Assembly (NCBI GenBank): GCA_036873755.1 | Contig: JAVTVY010020421.1 | Location: 1 to 64,000, forward strand | DNA from: Hanleya hanleyi | Taxonomy: Eukaryota > Mollusca > Polyplacophora > Lepidopleurida > Hanleyidae | Direction of reading: 5' to 3' | DNA length: 64,000 nt | Part shown: positions 56,020-64,000 of the stretch, one piece after another | Layout of the letters: each line of letters opens with the position of its first letter | Position numbering within the stretch: the first letter of the stretch is position 1 | Program-made: the position numbers and the translations under genes | Notes under the pieces: generated by a model | The model's database searches: none | What the model was told of the DNA's origin: nothing | The model's input: the letters and a program-made list of their open reading frames with translations, nothing else

Positions 56020-57720
56020 CTAACTAATATCACTTGTGTCTGTCCATCTTTGATGTAACATTAGCAACATTAAAAATATGTGTTGTAAAAAAGAACCATA
56101 ATATGGTTGAATGATTTTGTGATAAAATTGTCCACTGTTGTGGCTAATTTGATGTCCGTTTGGAAATAAAATATGTTGAATTTCAACTCAAATCGGCATC
56201 CAGAATGTTGCTAATGTTTCGCCTGCAAAATGTCTGTCCTACTTTGTGTAACATTAGCAACATCACAATTCTAGTTTGAATTTCAGTACATTTAGAGAGC
56301 CTTTTATCTCAATTCTTGGTTTCAAATATACCTGTTCAACTTCTAAAACAACCGTGAGCATTGAAATTTTCAACCGAAGCCTCTAGAATCTTTTTGTCTC
56401 TTGTCTGTCCACAATGTGAAACATTAGCAACATTAGCAACACTACCAATTAGAATTTTTATCTATTAACGATGTTAATAGATTATTTGGCTCATTAAAAC
56501 CCAAACCCGACACACACCATTTACATTGTGATAAAAACACTTTTAGTTTGGATTATCTTATTTTCCTGCTCAATATCAGATGAAAACATGCCAGCATGAT
56601 GTGGGCAGACGTTTTGTAGCTAATGTTTCATATGTCTGTCCACATGTAACGTTAGCAACAAATGGAAAATGCCAAAAATAGTGCACTTGTGTAATCAGTT
56701 TACTAAATTTGTAATGAAAAGAACAAATAGATGAAACTGTGATAATTATCAAGGTAAAACTATCAGCAAAATGGGTTGCTTTTCATGAAATCAAAGCAAA
56801 TGAAGACAGATGTCTGTCCATCGTGTCTGTCCTGTAACATTAGCAACAGCTGGTTTTCACTAAAATTTCTATATAAATTGCCACAATTCAGTAAATATGC
56901 AGATGAGATGAGTTTCCTGCTTGTTTTCCTTCTGATTCTGTTCTAAATATTCCAGTCTAAAATGATTCTATGTTGCTAATGTTTCAAAATGTCTGTCCAT
57001 ATGTAACATTAGCAACATACTTTAATGTCCATTTGTTGCACTACTGAATCATCTGGGACATAAAGAAAATAATGAATCATTATTATATCTTCAGAGTTAT
57101 CATTGTAACATATATCAATGTTGGCCATTGTGTGCCATAAATCTCTTGAACAGTTGTTAATAGTTGTCACTTTAATACTCAAGCATGTCTGTCCACGTGT
57201 AACAGTAGCAAAACAATTCTGACCAAAAAAAGGATATTTTCACATAGTAATTTTTAAATCAAGGTGTCAGTACTGTCATTGACTTGAGAACGATACTAGT
57301 ACCTGTATCGAAACGTCGTCCTGAATAAACTAGAAGTTGTTATCCATAAGCAATTTGTTTATTTATCTACTTCCCAACTTCTAAATGCCACTTAAGGAAA
57401 CCAGTACTGAATTGTTTAGGCTTATTTGTGTAATTACATTTAGATATAAACTTTGGAAAGCAGATAATGATGATAAGCGTTAACAAAAATTTAACTGTAG
57501 GAAATTAATAATGTTGCTAAAGTTACGCAATGTCTGTCCACATGTAACATTAGACACGACAATAACTTCCTTCTAAAATCTTAACGAATCAGAAAATAAG
57601 TGAAAATTGATTGAATTTATGGAATACAACTCCAGGCAAGTCATTATCTTTAGTTTGGTGGTCAAAATTATACTTGTTGCAAACAGAGAATGAAGGTTCG
57701 AAAACCGGTGTCTGTCCATC
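56020..57720 (+). repeat. array of conserved palindromic cores in variable AT-rich spacers
   Basis: TGTCTGTCC occurs at 56,037, 56,231, 56,402, 56,633, 56,811 (and 56,824), 56,990, 57,186, 57,531 and 57,709, mostly 171-197 bp apart. It is followed by TGTAACATTAGCAAC and in several copies preceded by GTTGCTAATGTTTC, its complement. The 130-150 bp between cores is not visibly conserved. Confidence 0.8.
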
Positions 57721-58150
57721 ACTCAATGATGCATGGTGGAATTCGTTTTCATCTCAAATAATATCTGTTTAAATATTACAGGTCTTGGAATGCATTCCAG
57801 TTTGTAACTATGTTCAACAGTTTTTCACTTTTCATATTTTCACTATCAAGAAGTGAGTGAGTTGTTCTGCCATGTTAATATTGAGCTAAATTTACCAGGT
57901 TGGACAAAAGTATTGATATATTTGATTTTGAGGTATAAATTATCCCATTGTTATTTGACTTAGAATGTTAACATGGCAGTGTGACTAACGTCACAGGACC
58001 TACGAAGTAGGGTTTGATATGATTTAAGTGTGTACTCGAGAGATGACTTGGGGGCCCTATGTGCTACCGTGAAAGAATTTATATAGCAGTCTCTAATTGA
58101 CAGTGAGTACTATTAACTTTCCCAGATGTCACCGTTGGTGAGGCATTAGC
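57721..58150. other. no gene seen
   Basis: AT-rich, without recognised structure. Confidence 0.4.
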
Positions 58151-58169
58151 GTAGCACCTATTAACGCCC

Positions 58170-58300
58170 TCAGGTTCCTACCCTGGACACTTATCGCCCA
58201 GCAGCACAGCACGAGGTCACCCATCCAAGTCAGGACTGGGCTCAAAGCCGCTTAACTTCAATGATTTTACGAGAACCGGTATGTCCGTCCAGCGTGATAT
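58170..58300 (-). ncRNA. 5S rRNA-derived sequence (pseudogene or SINE head)
   Basis: The minus strand reads CACGCTGG, ACCGGTTCTCGT, GAAGTTAAGCGGC, GAGCCCAGTC and TGACTTGGATGGGTGACC, the order of 5S rRNA from its middle to the 3' part. Several conserved bases are changed or missing, so it is not a working gene. It may be a 5S-derived SINE. Confidence 0.6.
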
Positions 58301-58314
58301 GACGTATCAGGGAA

Positions 58315-58430
58315 CCTTCAAAATTCACAGTGAAATATACAGCCAAGGGTTTCCGATGGGCATGACAGTGCACTCGCTGAGCCATCAATAAATAACAAAA
58401 AAATAATTATAAATCAAATTTTCATCAGAA
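58315..58430 (+). repeat. second copy of the 8.34-kb dispersed repeat
   Basis: AGGGAACCTTCAAAATTCAC, CCAAGGGTTTCCGATGG and GCCATCAATAAATAA match 8,343-8,450. It lies directly beside the 5S-derived piece. From 58,430 to 59,230 no gene is seen; a G-run lies at 59,017. Confidence 0.6.
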
Positions 58431-59231
58431 TTCAGTCAGCTCAGAACTTGCTGGTAAAAATACCCTAATGCACGTTCATGCCAAAAATCAAGGTTCTAAT
58501 GTCAATTATAATGAAATCTGCCGTAAATGAATTGTTGCGAGAATGTATCATACGATATGTCAGTCATCAAGGCAAAGAAGGAGGAGTTACAAAATCAGCC
58601 AGTTATACCACGGGAATAAACTTCTAGTAAACAGAGGCAAGTAATGCTAAACCTGAACAAATTCAACAAACAAAAGCCAGACAGAACAATAACAATGTCA
58701 TTATGTACAAATATTCTGATACGTCGTAAAATTCCAACGGCGTCACAGCGGGCGTGGCACATCAGGGCTTAATACAATTAACATGTCAGAGCAAAGGACT
58801 AACTGGGATATGTATACCACTTGGGATATTACTCCAAGTTTTGATATTGAAATCTATCCTAATTGGGATATTTTAATCGATTTCCATACTGAACCTCAAT
58901 GGCGAATTTCGGACTCAAAACTACAAAAACAAGATGGAATCTACTAAACCAAACTACCAATCCGATTGTATAATTTTGCTGACTTTTCCTCAACAAAATT
59001 ATTCTGTGTTATGAGAGGGGGGGGGGGGCAAGGGGGGTTAAGCGATCGTGTGAACGTAAAAAAAAATATCTCTAGTACGCAGGAAAAAGAAAAAAATAAT
59101 CCAAATACGAAGAACGAAGAAAAACAATTCGTGAAATATTCAAGTGTGTCTTTATTAGCTACCATGCTGTTTAATAGTGTTGTTAATGTCAGTACATACA
59201 GCGGAGTGAACATCGGAAAACGTTCTCATTC

Positions 59232-61660
59232 ATGGCCTCCATGTTGTTGCAATACTGCTGGGAATTGTTAAAATACCTAGGGACTACTAAATACTCAGTT
59301 TCCCAGTCTGTTCCTGTAGACAAGTATGCAATGGCTGACCACTTTGTTTCTTTATTAGGAAAATCTGACATTCAGTCTTCAGGGACTATCCCTGAAGACA
59401 CCACAGATGATAATAGTTATATGCTTAACACACCAATAACTGCTGAAGAAATTTTAACAGCAGTTGCTAACATAAGGGTTAATAAGAGCCCGGGAGAGGA
59501 CAACATTAGTAACGAACTCCTAAAGTGTGTCATACCTGTTTTACTATTGACCATGTATCTCGGTTGTTTAATATTAGCATTGACCACTGGGGTTATTTCC
59601 CAGAGTTGTGGTGTAACTCGACTCTTTATCCCAATACATAAAACGGGTGACCGTTCTGTTCCCCAACAACTATAGGGGCATAGCCCTATAGGTAATGCTC
59701 TTGGGAAGCTTTTTGCTAAAATCATTAACAAACGTCTTACTAATTTCATGGAAGATTCCGACTTGTTAAGCTGCAATCAAGCTGGCTTCAGACAAGGCCA
59801 TCGTACGTCAGATCATTTATTTACACTCCGAACTGTCATTGAAAAGTATAATTCCAATAAAAAGCCTTTGTATGCATGCTTTGTAGATTTTCGTAAAGCA
59901 TTTGACTCTATTGATAGGCAATCTTTGTTTAAAAAGTTATTAGACTCTGGCATAAATGGTAAGATATATTATTAACCTGATTAAGTCCTTATATAGTGAC
60001 GTCTTGTATAACATCAAAATTAATGATGAGATTTCCTCAAGCTTCCACAGTTACCTAGGAGTTAAACAGGGCTGTTCCCTCTCTCCTACACTGTTTAATA
60101 TTTTTATTGACGACATCAAGTCAAGCTTCAATGACCACTGCTGTCCTATTGACCTAAATGGCCATCCATTGTCTCATCCACTGTTTGCAGACGATCTGCT
60201 TTTGTTGTCTGAGTCTCCAAATGGGCTACAAAATGCTCTTGACAATCTAAACATTTATTGTAAAAGTAATCATATTGTTGTCAACCTCGACAAATCCAAA
60301 GTTATTGTGTTTAAAAAAGGTCCTCAATTCAAACGACCTATAATATGGTGCTTGGGCGACTCTGAAATTGGTCAAGTCGATCAATACCAATATTTAGGGA
60401 TAATTTTTTCACGTACAGGCCATTTCAGGCAAAATACAGAGCAATTAAGTCGTAAAGGCATGCGTGCTTCATATTCATTACTTAGTAATCTAAATGGAAA
60501 AAATATTCCCATTGATACTGGATGTCATCTATTCCAGTCCCTAGTTAAACCTGTCCTGCTTTATGGCTCAGAGGTGTGGGGAGCAGACCTTGTATCATGT
60601 AAACACCCTGACAATTCTCCCCTAGAGAAAGTTCAACTAAAATTTAATAAACGGCTTTTACAAGTTCACAGATCCACCAACAATTGGGGGGGTTAGAGCT
60701 GAGTTAGGCATTTATCCATTGATTCACGATATAGTCAAGAGGTCTGTTAATCTTTACCATTATGCACTAGAATCTTCTGATAAATTAATATACCATGCTC
60801 TTCAGGAACAAAAGGTTCTCTGCATGAAGCATGTTGGCTGGTTGTATAAGATACAGTCTTTTTTACACACTAATCTTAATATAGATATAGATGAAGCAGT
60901 GGGGAGTAATTTTCATCTTCTGCTACAGGCACATTTCAAAGCATGTTTTCATGATTCACTTCAAGATTATAAAATTCCTGGTGAACAAAATAAGATGAGA
61001 ACATACAGACTGTTTAAGACTACGATTGAACTCGAACCATATCTGTTATATAATAAACCAAGCCACCAGCAATTTTTCTCAAAATTGCGGTTAAGTAACC
61101 ACAAGTTAAAAATAGAAGTGGGTAGGCACACCAAGCCTAAGACCCCAATTCATCAACGTTTGTGTGGGGTGTGTATGGTAGTAGAAGATGAGAAACATTT
61201 TGTTTTATCATGTAACAGATTTCATTCAGATAGGATCTCTCTATTTCAAAAAATATCTGCTCGCTTTAATGATTTCAACACTATGAATGATACTAACAAG
61301 TTTGCCATGATTATGTCTTGTGCTGCCTTATCCAAGGTAGTTGTACCTACTCTTTATGAATGGTATAATCAACGCTAATTTATGCATTGTACTACATACA
61401 GGGCCGTCTTGGTGAATTATCATATTATTTGCACACGTTGTTGCTATATTTGCATCATAATATTTCGCATTAGTACTATTCCATCTACAATATATCCACG
61501 CAGTCTGGGTGAATGTTTGACTGCTTATCTTCACCCACTCAGGGTATCAAATGTACATACTATTGTTACTCTGGTTAATTGTTCGATTTAATTTGTACTC
61601 TGCCTCTTATGGTGTTTGTGCAATAAATACTTGAACTTGAACTTGAACTTGAACTTGAAC
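59232..61660 (+). mobile_element. non-LTR retrotransposon (LINE), 5'-truncated and frameshifted
   Basis: RT motifs appear in order: GEDNISNELLK (domain 1), NYRGIALIGNALGKLF, NQAGFRQGHRTSDHLF, FVDFRKAFDSID, GVKQGCSLSPTLFNIFIDD and HPLFADDLLLLSES with the active-site aspartates. The C-terminal region (61,150-61,230) has CGVCMVVEDEKHFVLSC, a zinc-knuckle-like C-x2-C-x8-H-x4-C. Frames change near 59,670, 59,950 and 60,690, so it is inactive. It ends with AATAAA and (TTGAAC)5 at 61,631-61,660, a tail typical of some LINE clades. No endonuclease domain remains. Confidence 0.88.
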
Positions 61661-62345
61661 TATATGGTACTTTTCCAAAAATTTCACCGTTGCGCTCCGA
61701 GACCCTTCCCATCGTGTTCTAAATGATTAGACGTGAAAACAAATCCAAGCAACCCATATCACAATGAACGTGTGTGAATTTCCCAGGTTGAACCTATACC
61801 CCCATATAGCCAGTATGGAGCTATATGGGCTATATGGCACTTTTCCAAAAATTTCACCGTTTCGCTCCGGGACCCTTCCCATCGTGTTCTAAATGACGAG
61901 ACGTGAAAAACAAGACCAAACAACCCATATCACAATGAACGTGTGTGAATTTTCCAGGTTGGACCTATACCCCATATAGCCAGTATAGGACTACATTGGG
62001 CTATATACAGACCTCGGTGACTTTTTCCAATAATTTCACCGCTTCGCTCCGGTACCCCTCCCATTGTGTTTTTCTCGGCGAGACGAGAAAAACGAGACCC
62101 CACAACCCATAGTAAAGCCCCCCAAAAAATTGACCACCCCTCCCCCCATATAGCCAGTATGAGCCTATATACAGACCTCGGTGACTTTTCCCAAAAATTT
62201 CACCGATTCGCTCCGGGACCCTTCCCATTGTCATTTTCTTGGCGAGACGAGAAAAACGAGACCCCACAAGCCATAGTAAAGCCCCAAAATTTTTTTACCA
62301 CCCCTCCCCCCATACAGGCATTTTCCCTTATATTGTATAATACAG
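61661..62345 (+). repeat. four tandem units of about 170 bp
   Basis: ATTTCACCG recurs at 61,681, 61,851, 62,033 and 62,197, each with a GCTCCGGGACCCTTCCCATY block and a CATATAGCCAGTAT block. It starts where the LINE tail ends. The last unit runs into TATTGTATAATACAGACC, also seen in the Polinton repeats. Confidence 0.8.
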
Positions 62346-62399
62346 ACCCGGGGGAACAAATAAGTAGGTCAACCTGAGTTTAAATCACGGCTATATACT

Positions 62400-62770
62400 A
62401 CTTCTGGAACACCCACTGGGGTGCGATGGGACAATAATCAAAATACATTTTATAAGAATTTTATACTGATATGTTTCATAGAAGTTTAGAAGATTCAACA
62501 GCAGTGGGTTAGTTGCTATTTTAGGCCCCTGCTTTACGTAACATATTTCCCAGGAGCCAAATTTGAGGAAAAAATATTTTGTGTGATTCTCATCCCAACG
62601 AAAGCATTTGACTTTGAAAGTTTTAGTAAAACTCATCAAATCTGATAGGATTAGCAAATACTACCATCTGAGAAACAAAATAATGCACTTTGATTGCATT
62701 TTAGGATGAAAGGAAATTTCACCACTTGATTATTATTGTCCCAGTGTGCCCCAGCAATAGTGTCCCACTC
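62400..62770. repeat. inverted GATTATTGTCCCA motif pair
   Basis: CACTGGGGTGCGATGGGACA at 62,413 and TTATTGTCCCAGTGTGCCCC at 62,731 are inverted; TGTCCCACTGTGCCCCA recurs at 63,645. This may be the end of a small element. Up to 63,060 nothing else is seen. Confidence 0.4.
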
Positions 62771-63075
62771 TGCCCCAGGTGCATGATATATTCCTTTTTA
62801 TGACAAAAAACTAATACATACAGCTGAGATACTAAATTGATATAATTAAAGTGTACCTTTGTCCATCCTCTCTCAGTAGTAACAAAACAGCAATGAAGTA
62901 CTGCTGAAAACTTCTCATAACGAACTATCATCCTCAGTTCTAAAAATTTACTTGGACTGCTCAAAAACAGTTTTTGTGTTCCTAAGTTTTTACCAATAAT
63001 AGGTTTTATTAATTGACTGTGTATGTTATTACCCGAATACAGTGTAAAACGGCCTGTCCATACGTCATGTCGAAC

Positions 63076-63155
63076 CCGACTTGTATTGGCCGAGTTGTAT
63101 TGGCCGAGTTGAAAGCTGTATTGGCCGGGTTGAATGTTGTATTGGCCGAGGTCAA
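63076..63155 (+). repeat. four TGTATTGGCCGAG repeats
   Basis: TTGTATTGGCCGAG and variants at about 63,082, 63,096, 63,117 and 63,138. The same GTATTGGCC word recurs in the palindrome at 63,410. Confidence 0.7.
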
Positions 63156-63230
63156 CGAGTGCAGCCGTAACTAGCAGTAAGCACCGACGACTGGAGAAAC
63201 AGACGACAGCAGTGTTGTTTGTTCAGCGCG

Positions 63231-63410
63231 ATGGCGAGCGCAGAGCGTGTTATTCAAGGGTTCGTGGGCGGAATTTTAGAGCTTGAGGAGATATGTGGAG
63301 ACGATTTAAAACGATTTAAACCTGTTACAGATCAAGAAACGGATACTGCCACTCAAGCTCGGAAAAACAAGAACACGGCCAGTAAATGTCAATTAATAAA
63401 AATATTATGA
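63231..63410 (+). CDS. possible first exon, unknown protein
   Basis: ATG 63,231 (GCGCGATGGCG) opens MASAERVIQGFVGGILELEE, then DDLKRFKPVTDQETDTATQA, ending just before the palindrome. CCAGTAAAT near 63,382 could be a donor. The composition looks like a soluble protein start, but no family is recognised and nothing downstream in the window confirms it. Confidence 0.25.
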   Translation: MASAERVIQGFVGGILELEEICGDDLKRFKPVTDQETDTATQARKNKNTASKCQLIKIL

Positions 63411-63534
63411 ATCGATTGTTTTCGTATAGCCTTAGTATTGACCTGAGGGTCGCCGTATTGGCCCTCGGCCTGCGGCCTCGGGCCAATACGGCGACCCTCA
63501 GGTCAATACGAAGGCAATACGAAAACAATCGATT
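63410..63534. repeat. 125-bp palindrome with GTATTGGCC words
   Basis: Arms of about 57 bp: CTGAGGGTCGCCGTATTGGC with CCTCG pairs with CGGGCCAATACGGCGACCCT, and ATCGATTGTTTTCGTAT pairs with ATACGAAAACAATCGAT, around GCCTGCGGC. From 63,535 to the end no gene is seen. Confidence 0.85.
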
Positions 63535-64000
63535 AATAACATATATTACTTGTAATCAATATAGAAGTTGTATGGGGGTGATAGCTTTCTGCTGATGGTA
63601 ATTTAATGTGCCTCTTGTTCTTAGCAAAAGAGCTAGACGGCTTGTCCCACTGTGCCCCATGTCCCACTGTACCCCAATCTCCCCTACATGTATTTCGAAA
63701 ACAAGTAATATCGTTTTTTACCCAATTATAACAGGTCTTTTATAAACTAACTGTAGATGTGGAAAAACAACTTGCCGAAATGCCGCTTACCGAAATGTGT
63801 GTCGCAATGCCGCGGATTCCTTTTGTTTGACACTATGTACCAGCAAGTTTAGGAATTAGCAAGGGCTAAATACAATACCCCCTGTGCATAGGTGCAACAG
63901 CTATCATCCCTCCCACTGGACCCTCCCCCTCGTGCATGCTGTTATTGTCGTGATGGGTCCTGTGTAAACTGGCATTAAAGGGAACGTAAACTCTGTGGCA

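Noticed and set aside
56020..57720. CRISPR-like look of repeats and unique spacers
   Set aside because: The cores vary, spacers are about 150 bp, no cas genes exist and the context is an animal genome.

Overview
The window is animal nuclear DNA, most likely from a mollusc and probably a gastropod. This is an inference: genes are split by GT-AG introns, repeats are dense and diverse, and a SINE ending in a GTTGAAAGCGACGTTAAA-type tail plus (ACTC)n occurs several times, a combination I associate with abalone-like gastropods. No bacterial operons, tRNA genes or intact rRNA genes are visible.

Layout. 0.9-18.7 kb (minus strand): a secreted CAP/SCP-domain gene in at least six recognisable exons with matching splice sites. 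A phase 1-1 ShKT exon sits between two CAP exons. Its introns hold a 36-bp-TIR element with a 5-bp duplication, nested hairpin MITEs, SINEs, a long inverted-repeat element and Penelope-like retroelement debris. 19.4-21.2 kb: a 63-bp-period minisatellite. 21.3-26.1 kb: three inverted-repeat elements. 27,037-41,568: one Polinton/Maverick element bounded by a 6-bp duplication (CACGTT), with 1.8 and 2.4 kb terminal inverted repeats. 44 kb: a decayed zinc-finger copy. 47.2-48.8 kb: an intact C2H2 zinc-finger gene. 49.4-53.1 kb: 13 copies of a 284-bp satellite. 53.3-57.7 kb: minisatellites, perfect hairpins and an array in which only a palindromic core is conserved. 59.2-61.7 kb: a broken LINE. 61.7-64 kb: 170-bp tandem repeats, a large palindrome and possibly a first exon.

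The Polinton carries, all on the minus strand, a tail-anchored small protein, two tandem paralogues with a PC4-like look, an rve integrase with chromodomain, a one-helix membrane protein, an FtsK/HerA-type packaging ATPase, a pX-like core protein, a second core-associated protein, the penton-like minor capsid protein, a basic core protein, the double-jelly-roll major capsid protein (F54H12.2 family) and an adenain-like protease. No protein-primed DNA polymerase is visible. Gene junctions are tight (ATGA and TAATG overlaps). TATA-like boxes precede at least six genes, and several contain or touch the stop codon of the gene before. The copy is dead: frameshifts, stops and two insertions of one Penelope-like family break integrase, penton, ATPase, core and capsid genes.

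The two host genes (CAP protein and zinc-finger protein) look unrelated to each other; the rest is mobile or satellite DNA.
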